From Gerris lacustris (taxonomy: Eukaryota; Arthropoda; Insecta; Hemiptera; Gerridae): a stretch of 64,000 bases of DNA. Of the stretch, positions 21,823-33,654 are shown one piece after another. Made by a program: the position numbers and the translations under genes. The notes under the pieces are model-generated. The model was not told the DNA's origin, made no database searches, and was given only the letters and a program-made list of their open reading frames with translations. How positions within the stretch are numbered: the stretch's first letter is position 1; every line of letters begins with the position of its first letter. The stretch is from NCBI GenBank assembly GCA_951217055.1, contig OX578277.1:112658514-112722513 (forward strand), given 5' to 3'.

Positions 21823-24290
21823 TTATAATTATAAGCGTTAATTCTGGTTTAGTTCTAATGTCATAAATATTGACTGTCTAAATGTATATGAATATTGAAA
21901 GCTTGGATTCGGGACTAGTTATCGATTACGGTAGTGAAAAATCATTCTCCTGCGTAGCTTAGATGGAAGAGCGCTATACTGGAAATATAGAGGCCCGTGG
22001 TTCAAATCCCGGCACAGGAGTGTATTTTTCACTGTCTGTTTCCCGTAGTTAATAATAATTATAATTTGATTTAAATTAAAATTTAACTTTCCGTAGTATG
22101 AAAACTACCAAAAACTTAAAAAATTGAATTTCGAATTGATTGTACAAGGTACAGGTACTAATTGAGTACTTTATAATTATAAGCGTTAATTCTGGTTTAG
22201 TTCTAATGTCATAAATATTGACTGTCTAAATGTATATGAATATTGAAAGCTTGGATTCGGGACTAGTTATCGATTACGGTAGTGAAAAATCATTCTCCTG
22301 CGTAGCTTAGATGGAAGAGCGCTATACTGGAAATATAGAGGCCCGTGGTTCAAATCCCGGCACAGGAGTGTATTTTTCACTGTCTGTTTCCCGTAGTTAA
22401 TAATAATTATAATTTGATTTAAATTAAAATTTAACTTTCCGTAGTATGAAAACTACCAAAAACTTAAAAAATTGAATTTCGAATTGATTGTACAAGGTAC
22501 AGGTACTAATTGAGTACTTTATAATTATAAGCGTTAATTCTGGTTTAGTTCTAATGTCATAAATATTGACTGTCTAAATGTATATGAATATTGAAAGCTT
22601 GGATTCGGGACTAGTTATCGATTACGGTAGTGAAAAATCATTCTCCTGCGTAGCTTAGATGGAAGAGCGCTATACTGGAAATATAGAGGCCCGTGGTTCA
22701 AATCCCGGCACAGGAGTGTATTTTTCACTGTCTGTTTCCCGTAGTTAATAATAATTATAATTTGATTTAAATTAAAATTTAACTTTCCGTAGTATGAAAA
22801 CTACCAAAAACTTAAAAAATTGAATTTCGAATTGATTGTACAAGGTACAGGTACTAATTGAGTACTTTATAATTATAAGCGTTAATTCTGGTTTAGTTCT
22901 AATGTCATAAATATTGACTGTCTAAATGTATATGAATATTGAAAGCTTGGATTCGGGACTAGTTATCGATTACGGTAGTGAAAAATCATTCTCCTGCGTA
23001 GCTTAGATGGAAGAGCGCTATACTGGAAATATAGAGGCCCGTGGTTCAAATCCCGGCACAGGAGTGTATTTTTCACTGTCTGTTTCCCGTAGTTAATAAT
23101 AATTATAATTTGATTTAAATTAAAATTTAACTTTCCGTAGTATGAAAACTACCAAAAACTTAAAAAATTGAATTTCGAATTGATTGTACAAGGTACAGGT
23201 ACTAATTGAGTACTTTATAATTATAAGCGTTAATTCTGGTTTAGTTCTAATGTCATAAATATTGACTGTCTAAATGTATATGAATATTGAAAGCTTGGAT
23301 TCGGGACTAGTTATCGATTACGGTAGTGAAAAATCATTCTCCTGCGTAGCTTAGATGGAAGAGCGCTATACTGGAAATATAGAGGCCCGTGGTTCAAATC
23401 CCGGCACAGGAGTGTATTTTTCACTGTCTGTTTCCCGTAGTTAATAATAATTATAATTTGATTTAAATTAAAATTTAACTTTCCGTAGTATGAAAACTAC
23501 CAAAAACTTAAAAAATTGAATTTCGAATTGATTGTACAAGGTACAGGTACTAATTGAGTACTTTATAATTATAAGCGTTAATTCTGGTTTAGTTCTAATG
23601 TCATAAATATTGACTGTCTAAATGTATATGAATATTGAAAGCTTGGATTCGGGACTAGTTATCGATTACGGTAGTGAAAAATCATTCTCCTGCGTAGCTT
23701 AGATGGAAGAGCGCTATACTGGAAATATAGAGGCCCGTGGTTCAAATCCCGGCACAGGAGTGTATTTTTCACTGTCTGTTTCCCGTAGTTAATAATAATT
23801 ATAATTTGATTTAAATTAAAATTTAACTTTCCGTAGTATGAAAACTACCAAAAACTTAAAAAATTGAATTTCGAATTGATTGTACAAGGTACAGGTACTA
23901 ATTGAGTACTTTATAATTATAAGCGTTAATTCTGGTTTAGTTCTAATGTCATAAATATTGACTGTCTAAATGTATATGAATATTGAAAGCTTGGATTCGG
24001 GACTAGTTATCGATTACGGTAGTGAAAAATCATTCTCCTGCGTAGCTTAGATGGAAGAGCGCTATACTGGAAATATAGAGGCCCGTGGTTCAAATCCCGG
24101 CACAGGAGTGTATTTTTCACTGTCTGTTTCCCGTAGTTAATAATAATTATAATTTGATTTAAATTAAAATTTAACTTTCCGTAGTATGAAAACTACCAAA
24201 AACTTAAAAAATTGAATTTCGAATTGATTGTACAAGGTACAGGTACTAATTGAGTACTTTATAATTATAAGCGTTAATTCTGGTTTAGTT
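21823..24290 (+). repeat. Tandem array 2 of the 348-bp tRNA-like unit
   Basis: Seven tRNA-like sequences starting at 21948 and every 348 bases to 24036, with the same unit as array 1. It ends at exactly the same base of the unit (GGTTTAGTT) as array 1 and is followed by the same flank. The block 21823-24633 is therefore probably a copy of about 13562-16372 and not an independent amplification. Confidence 0.95.
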
Positions 24291-24633
24291 AATCGTATGC
24301 AAAGGTGAATAATTCTTCATTTTTACCACCCTAGGGTGGAAAAAAGAGGAATTATAAAAACGCGCATGCCCAATGAATATAAGTACGTAAAAAATCACTT
24401 TCTACGTATCTAAACAGAGATACAATGGTTATATTTTGTATCAATTGTAGATAAAGACTATTCGCAGTTAAAAAGTGCGAAAAACTATATTGATAAGAGT
24501 GCTTAATCTTATCGCCAATTTTAATTGATAACAAACGTAACCAAGTAAATGTGTGTTGTCAGGGCGTCCTACTCTAATATTTCCTTCGACTGAGTTTTTC
24601 TCCAGTGTGTGATAGTGACTCATCATGAAAGAG
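24291..24633. repeat. Duplicated right flank of array 1
   Basis: Matches 16030-16372 at offset 8261, then breaks at CATGAAAGAG and joins GTGGTTAGA and duplication B copy 2. Confidence 0.9.
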
Positions 24634-24642
24634 GTGGTTAGA

Positions 24643-26294
24643 GTTGTACAAAGATTTGTCCTTTTATAGGTTTTAGATCAGCTCTCTAGATGGTTGTCAT
24701 TTATGTAAAGTAAATAAATTTAGAACTTTTTTTTTTTTTTTCACCAACATTATATATTATAAAAAAATAACAATTATATTATCAACATTACATATGATTT
24801 AACAGAAAATTTAAAAACGTAGTATATAAAAAGTTCTTTTTATCTTGAAATTATTTGTTGTTATCCTCGTAAATAAATAGTTTTTAACTTAATGTGTGTT
24901 CTCAGACACTGATAATGAGTTTCATGAAGGCTGAAACCTGCCTTGCTAAATCAAAAAATATTAATTTACGCTGAAAGACAGTTCATTTTACTCTGCCAAT
25001 ATGACCTTCATCGAATGAACCTTCCACATCTAATAATATTAAATATACAGGGTAACTGGCGATATATATGTGAAAAAATGAAGTAGGTTGTTCTACGTCT
25101 TATGGGCTACAAAAATCGCTAAATGAACCATGGGTCAAATCTTAACAGTTTTCCCACTAGGTCAAATTTTATGATTTTTTTAAAATCGCACATCTTTGCT
25201 CGTAAAAACACTTATTGCTCCAAAAGTATAAAAGCTAGAACAAAATGTTTGGTAACGTTGTAAAGCTGACAAAATGTCCAATAAGAAAAGTGTAAATTTA
25301 ATTTTAATGCACTCAAATTACATGACAAAAAATGTGAACAAATTTTATTTTAAAGAAAAAAATTAAAAATTCCATTTTTTGTGGTTCCATAATTTGATAA
25401 AGAACCGAGCTTAAACTTGTCGGACTTAAGGAAAAACTTCCTTATTTACTAACGTTTCAAACAATATTAATATTATTACCCATTCATTAGACGGGACTTT
25501 TAGTAGACTTTGCTAAAAAGTAAACGAGAAATATGTTTATTGTTGACTTACAGGTGAGTAAATAAATAAAAGCATATAAAAATGCAAGAATGGTTTAGTA
25601 TACTCGTGGAATGGTTTAGTACCTCAACAATGGCAACAATATACATGTTTCTTTATTACTTTCAGCGAAGTTTACTCACATTTTCGCTTTATGAATGGGT
25701 AATAATATTAATTGAAACGTTAGTCAATAAGGAAGTTTTTCCTAAAGTCCGAAAAGTTTAAGCTCGGTTCTTTACCAAGTTATTGAACCGCAAAAAAATT
25801 GCTTTTTTAATTATTTTTCTTAAAAATATAATTTGTATATATTTTTTGACTTGTAATTTGAGAGCATAACAATTAAATTATGTATATTTTTCTTGTTGGA
25901 CATTTTGTCAGATTTACAAAAATACTAAAACCTTTGTTCTAGCTTTTACACTTTTGGAGCGATCAGTGTTTTTATGAGAATAGGTATGCGATCTCAAATA
26001 AATCATAAAATTTGACCTTGCGGCATAACTGTTAAGATTTGGTTTATATAGTGTTTTTTGTAGCCCCTGAGGCGTAGAACAACTTACTTCATTTTTTCAC
26101 ATATATCGCCAGTCACCCTGAATGCAGAGCAGCTTCGCTCACTTATTTATTGTTAAATGTTGTTAATTAACAATATAAATTTAACAGGTTTAAAGTATTA
26201 AGCTAGCATGTGCAAGCTTTCCAAAACAATCCTTTTCCTAAATTTCATAACAGCCTTGTATCGTAACTTTATAATCTCCGTTCTGTCGTTAATT
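24643..26294. repeat. Segmental duplication B, copy 2
   Basis: Copy of 20169-21820, including a second foldback element at 25048-26120. It continues past 26294 into unique sequence, so the array-containing block sits exactly between the two copies. Confidence 0.9.
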
Positions 26295-26559
26295 TGTTTT
26301 AATAACTCTACGACGTCATAAACAGTTTATCTCCCAAAATATCCACGACCCTATTTCATCCCACTTCCATATTGTAGTAGACATTTTAAGTTTGAAAATG
26401 ATCTTTTAACTTAAGCCAGGATACACACACTCTGGCAAGACTTGTAAGGTAAGACTGATCAGTCCACATAACGCTGGTTGCAGGATGGACTGTGTCCGTC
26501 AGTCTCTGGGTCAGTAGTGTGCACGACGACAAAGTGATTAAATTTTCATTTAGTTACAT

Positions 26560-26875
26560 TTTACAAACTTTTATTTACCTTGCAAAGTTTGTATGTATGT
26601 GTATGTTCGGGTCAAATCTTGCAACTGAATTTTAAGGCAGTTAACCCTGAACCGATTGAATTGAAATCTTGCGTACACATTTAGTTTGGATGACAATGCA
26701 TCGTTAGCTAAGTGACGTCATTCTAATCCAATATGGTGGGCACCCAAGATGGCGGACTAGTTATTTTTTACCTCACCCATGATATGGGTATCAAATGAAA
26801 GGGTTTGGTGAGAAGAATACGAATAAAAACTTGTATTTACAAATATTTTTTTTTAAAATCAACTTATTTACTCTG
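26560..26875 (+). repeat. Dispersed repeat family W, copy 1
   Basis: Shares with 38690-39080 the blocks GTTCGGGTCAAATCTTGCAA, ACCGATTGAATTGAAAT, TTAGCTAAGTGACGT and GATATGGGTATCAAATGAAA. This copy has only a short TATG tract. Confidence 0.75.
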
Positions 26876-27165
26876 TTTTTATTAGCTTTCTTGTTTGTTT
26901 GTTTGAGGGGGTGTCCAGTACAAATCTTGCAATCGATTTTTAACTAACTTGCTGACTAAGTAGAAAGCTGAAACTTGCACAGATTATGTATTTCCGATGA
27001 CAATACAATAATCAGTAATTAGATTTACCTAATTATTACTATTAGTCGGCAAATCACTAAATTTCTTAAATATTTAGGCGAAATCAATTCAAAATCAATT
27101 GCAAACAAACATGACCAGTGACAGGTAAGGAAATCCACAAGGAAAATTTAAAAACGTAGTACATA
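26876..27165 (-). repeat. Family Y-related fragment
   Basis: CTTGTTTGTTTGTTTG, then GTACAAATCTTGCAATCGAT and TTTTTAACTAACTTGCTGAC, ending AATTTAAAAACGTAGTA. The middle diverges from the full copies. Confidence 0.5.
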
Positions 27166-27365
27166 AAAGTTCATTTTATATCTTGTATTATTATTCAGTA
27201 AAAATTTAGCAAAAAGTAAATTGAAAAATAGTCAATTGACGACACTCTTTTATAGTTTTTGTGGGGAAGTAGGTCAAATCTGGGGGCACGGCTGTGCCCC
27301 AGGCAAGTCGAGCACAGTATCAGCCTTCACTGGAACCATTTCAAGGCATTTTGGAAGCCCCTCTA

Positions 27366-27822
27366 TAATCTTATTATAGATAGATATGTAACAGTACATT
27401 ACGCGTCGAGTGTGGAAAGTAGCATTTTGCATGCGAGTGTGGAGTTTGCACCCGAGCGACAGCGAAGGTAGTAAAACCACACGAGCAATGCAACATGCCG
27501 TTTTCGCACAAGTTGTGTACCGTACTTTATCTACGATTGTTAGATTAAGTAATAAATACAGAAAAAAATAAACTTCCAGTATGCTTCATGTAAGTTTGTA
27601 TTTCTCTTTTGATAAAGATGACATTAATTCATTAGTTGTATTTTGTCCCGAATTAATTATTTCGGGAGGCGTATTATTCTCCTCATATTCGTCATAATCA
27701 TTTAAATCACTCATTGATTTTCACAAAAAAACTCGATATAAACAGTTACTTTTATTAAACTAACAGCAAATTAATTTTGTTAAATGTAAACAAACTCGCT
27801 AATCGTGCGTAAGGTGAGGAAC
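27366..27822 (+). repeat. Family Z, 5' part, split by a retrotransposon
   Basis: Same order as 10655-10990, extending further to TTAAATGTAAACAAACTCGC and CTAATCGTGCG. The 3' remainder resumes at 28906-29035 after the non-LTR insertion. Comparison with the intact copy at 43279-43735 shows the join. Confidence 0.7.
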
Positions 27823-27825
27823 TGA

Positions 27826-28416
27826 AAACAAGTAACACAGTCAAGTATCTAGGTCTCACAGTGGACTCGACACTTAACTGGAAGTCTCACATAGCAGCCC
27901 TCGCTAGAAGACTCAGGCAATCCATCTATGCTTTCCACTCAGTAAGAGGATTCCTTAGCTTGAACAACTTAAAAATGCTATATTGTGCTATGGTGGAATC
28001 ACTGCTGAGGTACGGAATCATAGCTTGGGGAGCAGCCGCACACACAAATTTACTTCCTTTAATAACAGTACAGAAATCTATTATCAGGATAATATTCAAT
28101 AAAAAAACACCAACATACCCGACCACTATTTCAGAAATTCTCAGTTCTTAAAATAGAAGAAATCTTTGAGATGGCTTCTATGACCAGACTTCACAACGGA
28201 CAACATGACTTACACGAAATAAGACACGTACATAACACTCGAGCCAACGCCCAGTCACTCCTTCAAATTCCCAAAGTACAAACCACCCTAGCTCAAAGGA
28301 GCTGGCAGTATGTAGCTGTAAAAGCATTTAATAGTTTACCGCTGGATAGAAGAAATATAGCAGATTCGACCAAATTTAAAAACAAAGTAAAAAAACACCT
28401 ACTTGAAGAAAAATAG
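27826..28416 (+). pseudogene. Non-LTR retrotransposon reverse transcriptase, C-terminal remnant
   Basis: Translates as the thumb and connection end of a non-LTR (jockey-like) reverse transcriptase: the VKYLGLTVDSTLNWKSHI motif, AMVESLLRYGIIAWG and LITVQKSIIRIIFNKK, then, after a frame change at about 28140-28152, the LKIEEIFEMASM block and AFNSLPLDRRNIADSTKFK, with a stop at 28414-28416. The frameshift and absence of everything upstream (endonuclease, fingers, YADD palm) mark it as a dead 5'-truncated copy. The element runs from about 27823 to an A-rich tail at 28892-28910 and interrupts family Z. Confidence 0.85.
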
Positions 28417-28489
28417 AAAATAAATGCTCCAATTTACTAATATACTTGAAAATTCTAATAATAATCAAGAAATTTTAATCTAATATATT

Positions 28490-28700
28490 TATTTATTTAA
28501 TTTATTTATTTATTAAATTAATTAATATTTATTTAATTATGTGTATGTATATATGTGTATATATGTATGTATATGTACGTATATATGTATGAAGGGAAGA
28601 ATGTGTGTATGTATGAGTATGTATGTCGTATATATGTGTTTATGTATGTATATATATTTATTTATCTAATTCAATTATTTTATTTATTTATTTTTTTTTT
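28490..28700 (+). repeat. TATG/TTTA low-complexity tract in retrotransposon 3' region
   Basis: Alternating GTATATATGT and TTTATTTATT units within the 3' untranslated part of the truncated non-LTR element. Confidence 0.7.
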
Positions 28701-28905
28701 TTTTTTAATTAAATAATAATTATTACTGGAAAATATAAATTGTAATTATGCTTATCAGCCTACTCTTTCCTACGCCACAAGACACTTCGTCTTATAGTAG
28801 GAAATATCCCTGTAATAAAAAATAAATATTATAAATTAAATGTACTAAATGTATTTAAAAAAAATGTAACTAACTAAAATGTAAAAAATAAAGGGGGAAA
28901 AAAAA

Positions 28906-29035
28906 AAAAAATAAATAATTCTTCAGAACTATGAGACCCGCATGCGCAATAAATACAAGTACGTAAATAATCACTTTCTACGCATCTAAACAGAGATATA
29001 ATGTTTATATTTCGTCACAATCGTAGATGAAAACA
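28906..29035 (+). repeat. Family Z, 3' part after the retrotransposon
   Basis: ATAATTCTTCAGAAC, CCCGCATGCGCAATAAATAC, AATCACTTTCTACGCATC and AAACAGAGATATAATG match 16030-16202 and, reversed, 43279-43440. Confidence 0.7.
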
Positions 29036-29312
29036 TTTTCTGACTTGGAAAATACGCAGTACAAAGAGGCTAAAATTAGATGCCGTTTCTTTTACAATTT
29101 TGTATCCTCGTGATGTGACACTCTAATTAAAAATTAAAACTTATTATTTAATTTGTTGTAGTTTAGACCTAGAAGAACTTACTTGGACAGTTGGGAGACT
29201 TGGATACACCTATGATCTCATAATTTATACGACAGACTTTGCTAATTTTTTTTACATAAGTGTTTTTTTTTTTTTGTTTTTTTATATATATATCAAATTA
29301 TTATTACTATTT
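29036..29312. other. No gene seen
   Basis: AT-rich spacer with a T run near 29258-29285. Confidence 0.4.
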
Positions 29313-29860
29313 ATAAAGGGAGACAGACAGAGAAAAATAGATTTCAGCGCTGGGACTCGAACCACGGACCTCCCCCTCATATCCAGTGTGCGGGAGCTCA
29401 AACCAATTAGAGCGACTGTCTCCCTTTATAAATAGTAATTATAATTTGATTTAAATTAAAATTTAAACGTTTCGTAGTATGAATACTACCAATAACTTGT
29501 AAAAATTGAATTTCTAATTGATTGTACTAAGTACAGGTACTAATTGAGTACTTTATAATTACAAGCGTATTTCTCAGTCTAGTTCTATTGTCGTTTGTTG
29601 ACTTCTAAGACTTGTAGAAACATTTGAAAGCTTAATTCGGGATTAGGTATCGATATCGTCAGAGGAAAGTATTCTTCAGTGTAGCTTAATAGGTTAGAGC
29701 TCCCGCACACTGGATATGAGGGGGAGGTCCGTGGTTCGAGTCCCGGCACTGAAGTCTATTTTTCTCTGTCTGTCTCCCTTTATAAATAGTAATTATAATT
29801 TGATTTAAATTAAAATTTATACGTTCCGTAGTATGAATACTACCAATAACTTGTAAAAAT
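29313..29860. repeat. Palindromic and tandem copy of the tRNA-like SINE
   Basis: A reverse-strand tRNA-like head (29340-29425) is followed by the + strand body (29430-29680), a + strand tRNA-like head (29687-29757) and the body again. The outer parts are inverted copies: AGACAGACAGAGAAAAATAG left, CTATTTTTCTCTGTCTGTCT right. In the + head the acceptor TTCAGTG pairs fully with CACTGAA, and GTAGCTTAATAGG and GGTTCGAGTCC are good boxes, but the anticodon arm carries an extra GC-rich stretch. The body matches the 348-bp unit (TACAGGTACTAATTGAGTAC), so arrays and palindrome are one family. Confidence 0.8.
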
Positions 29861-29869
29861 TGAATTTAT

Positions 29870-30229
29870 AAGTGTTTTTGTTGGTATTCGGTTACAAGAT
29901 TTGATATACTAATTAATTAATTGACTTATGACTAATTATTGCATAGTAATGGGAAACACATAACCTCTACAAGTTTCAGTTTTCAAGGTGGTCGGTAAGG
30001 GGGTCAAATTGAAGTTACAAGATTTAGATACAAGTGAATAAAACAGTACAAAAAGAATCTTGCAATCTTCTTTAAATTTTCAGTCGACCCGTCTATTTAA
30101 TTCAAGATATAAAGGCAACTTAGTTTTGGCCTCCTGCAGAGCAAACCAATACGAATACTCTCCACATAAAATTGTTCTGCATTGCTTGAAATAAAAAATT
30201 GCTTGCATACGACTCTGCAAGACAGTGAG
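29870..30229. other. No gene seen
   Basis: Unassigned intronic sequence. Its last 33 bases (from 30197) match the upstream flank of family V copy 1. Confidence 0.4.
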
Positions 30230-30875
30230 ACATTTTCATGTAACGCTATTTGATGTCATTTTTGGTAACGCTTTTCGAGTTTATGTGCCAAGTAAAGACC
30301 TGAAAAGATTCTTGCGTTTGTAAATTTGGAATTAAATCGAACATATGTATTGCACGAAAAAAGAATGGTCTTTTCTTATTTTTCAGTTTATTAAGAAGTA
30401 ATCTTTTAGCTTCTTCACCCATATTTTTATAATTAATGCAAAAAATTATAGTTTAACAAAAATAAAAAATAATAATGTAAAAAATAAATTTTATGTATGT
30501 AAGTTTTTATGTATGTAAGTTTATAGTATATACTTTTTAGGAATAAAATTCTTAGGGTTATTGCGTCTGATGCAATTCGGAGCAGTAGAACAGAATTTGT
30601 AGTTGGGGGGGGGGGTCCCGCTGGGGCTCGTGAGCGACTACTGGAGTGGTAGCTAGAAGCGAAGAGAGCGAGACGTGGTAGGTAGCCGATCGGGAGGGCA
30701 GGGGTGGGTAGGCACTACCAAGCGAGACACTATACCTAGCGGGCACGGGCAGACTCGATTGAACACCTCCTATGTCTTTGTAACTCCCTGTTCCTATATC
30801 TTTCCTACTCGTGTAACGCTAGTTTTTGATAACGATTTCGAGGTATTATGTGCCGTAGCCAAGACATGAAAATGT
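30230..30875. mobile_element. TIR element, family V, copy 2
   Basis: Starts ACATTTTCATGTAACGC and ends CATGAAAATGT like 493-990. The centre differs: it includes a G run at 30606-30616 and a GC-rich patch at 30600-30770, with no conserved protein. Confidence 0.6.
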
Positions 30876-31014
30876 AAAAAAAAAACTACCTAAAAGTCAA
30901 TTTAGAAAGGTGAAGAAATTGTTGAAAACCAAATTCCATTGTCATGTGTTTGACTTTTTGTAGTGTTATAGTTAAATATGATAGAGGACTTAAAAAATTG
31001 TTAATTGGTCTCTT

Positions 31015-31290
31015 GCTTCCATGCTTACTAAATGTAACGGAAGCTGTAGGATCGTTCTTAACTAATTTATTTTTATCTCTTAAATTCAAAAATTCCAAGA
31101 AATACATGTGTACTATTACAATCATCAGGGAACATTTTGTCTCGTGTCGGTCTATCGCGTTCATCATTTTGGCTGTTTAATGGGGACTAATACTATAAAA
31201 ACTGCTCGTCCGATTTATGAAATTTAGATGGTAAGTCATAATACTCGTAGCCCATCGTTGGTCGAATGTAAGGATCTTTTATTTTTGTAT
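31015..31290 (+). repeat. Family X, 5' fragment
   Basis: Starts GCTTCCATGCTTACTAAATG and preserves TTCAAAAATTCCAAGA, AACATTTTGTCTCGTGTC and GCTCGTCCGATTTATGAA, then fades. Diverged. Confidence 0.6.
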
Positions 31291-31339
31291 ACATGGTGTA
31301 TTATCATTTGATTGCAATCGGTCATATAAAAAAGAATAT

Positions 31340-31828
31340 TCTTTACTATTGTATCAATGCTTAGTGTTCATAATCGCTTGAATACTGTTTTACAGCAGTA
31401 CCTTAACACCTCTACCTACATCGACATACCAAACCCTCTCTCCAGAATACCCAGGATCATTTAGACAGGCTGGCCCTGCTATTATATGAAGGGGCCCACT
31501 TATGTCTTTATTTAGGCATTCTGATCCTGCTCCGCTGGCAAAACTGCACCAAATTTCATATATTCGAATATATAACTGCCGAATTTGGAGGAAAGATCAG
31601 AGTGAAGATGGTAAAAGTGTGTGGAACAATAGTGTGGCAATCTACGATTGTTGTGCTGGCATTTTAATTTCATAACACACGCTGGCATATTAATTTCGTG
31701 TCCAGGTCAGGATAAACTCCTCCTAGTGCAAACACTCAGGCTGTCTGTTCATTGGGCCGCGTTAGTCAACCTATCGTTTGTGTGCAACACTCGCACAATC
31801 GTAAAGATCAAATTTAATATTCAGTATG
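31340..31828. other. No gene seen
   Basis: A moderately GC-richer patch (31400-31560) has no conserved reading frame that I recognise. Confidence 0.4.
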
Positions 31829-32696
31829 TGTAGTATGGTTGGATCCACTTAAGGGTTAAGACAAAAAAAAATCAAGAATTCATGCTTATGGCGACGTTTC
31901 GACCTATCCGGTCATTATGAGCCTTTAAAAAAACATGGAGCTGAGTACTCATAGAGTTCAGTCAAAAAGTTAAAAAATATATATTTGGAAACTGATTGTT
32001 TCCTAGTCTAATGAACATATAATCCGTGGAATACATCTCTCAAATAGATCATTTTTTAAAAATATAAACATCATCCCCTCCATTCTTATTTATAATATTC
32101 TGGTGTTTGGTGTTATCACATTAAAGCAAGAGGTAACTATTAGCTATTTCATATAAGATTATCACAGATTTCACTATTCTTTAAAAACATAAATTAACAA
32201 ATAACAAAAAAACTATACACACAGATTTAACACTTAACATAACATTATTTTTTATAAATTTATAATAGAAAAAAAATAATGTTATGTTAAGTGTTAAATC
32301 TGTGTGTATAGTTTTTTTGTTATTTGTTAATTTATGTTTTTAAAGAAAAGTGAAATCTGTGATAATCTTATATGAAATAGCTAATAGTTACCTCTTGCTT
32401 TAATGTGATAACACCAAACACCAGAATATTATAAATAAGAATGGAGGGGATGATGTTTATATTTTTAAAAAATGATCCATTTGAGAGATGTATTCCACGG
32501 ATTATATGTTCATTAGACTAGGAAACAATCAGTTTCCAAATATATATTTTTTAACTTTTTGACTGAACTCTATGAGTACTCAGCTCCATGTTTTTTTAAA
32601 GGCTCGATAATGACCGGATAGGTCGAAACGTCGCCATAAGCATGAAATCTTGATTTTTTTTGTCTTAACCCTTAAGTGGAATCCAACCATACTACA
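31829..32696. repeat. Near-perfect 868-bp palindrome
   Basis: The left arm (31829-32252) and right arm (32268-32696) are near-perfect reverse complements over about 424 bases, separated by roughly 15 bases. Outer ends read TGTAGTATGGTTGGATCC and GGAATCCAACCATACTACA. Only scattered differences are visible (for example CATTATGAGCC versus GGCTCGATAATG). Each arm carries the motif AATGACC-GGATA-GGTCGAAACG near its outer end. No coding capacity; TIR of a foldback transposon or a recent inverted duplication. Confidence 0.95.
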
Positions 32697-32699
32697 CAT

Positions 32700-33640
32700 A
32701 TATATATTGAAAAAAGGGTACTACCACTGAAGATTTAATATTCAGTGTAACCAACTTTATGATGATTAACTAAAGCAGGTTAAAACCGATGTACTAAAAC
32801 ATTGGCATTTTCGTAATAAACAGGTAAGTGTGAGTTTTCAAGTTGCATCCACTAAGATGGTTAGACAAGAAATAAAAACTTATGAAAACAACATCAGGGT
32901 AAAGGTAAAGTACTTGGGGCACAAGTATAGCCATGGGTTGCTAAACAGCAAAGCATGCAAGTATTGCTGGTAAAACAAACAGCAAAATTGTGATACCTCA
33001 ATTCTTACATATGCGCGAGGCTTAAAGAAACCCCTGATGTCACTAGTGTAGAAGTTTTACCAATTACACTAGCTTATAATAAATTTAAAACACATCATTT
33101 TGAGCTTTTTTGTTTCGCCAGCAATACATGATTGTTGCGTGGTTTAGTATTTTACCACTGTCTATACTTGGGGCCAATAAAACTACAAGTACGCAATCTA
33201 AATAAACAAAGCTTTTTTCATTAAAAACATGACCGTACTGCGTAGGTTTTGAAGCCGGCTATTTTAAACTCTTTGTTCTTGAGGTAGAGAGTATAACTGT
33301 AAAACCAAGAGCACAATAAAGAGAGGGTGGACTTTACGACTCTTGAACATAACGACCCCGGACTTTCCTCCCGGGTCCATTACAAGGCAGTATGATAATC
33401 CACATCTACCTTACTCAAGTATTCGATCGTCGTTTACCCTTGTCAATAAATGCTTCCACTTCGACATAAAACAATAATTCTTCTCGGATACTTCTTTTCT
33501 GTTTGCAAGACTAATTTATTGTGACACTGTAAAATACCTCACATGATATATATCGACTCTTATAACTTTTATATTTTGGGTTTATAAGCTAGTTGGAATT
33601 CTTGTAACTACTATAAAAATTTGTTAATTGAATATACCTC
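32700..33640. other. No gene seen
   Basis: Intronic sequence without recognised repeats. A slightly GC-richer patch at 33300-33400 shows no conserved protein. Confidence 0.4.
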
Positions 33641-33654
33641 AATTAATTAATTAA

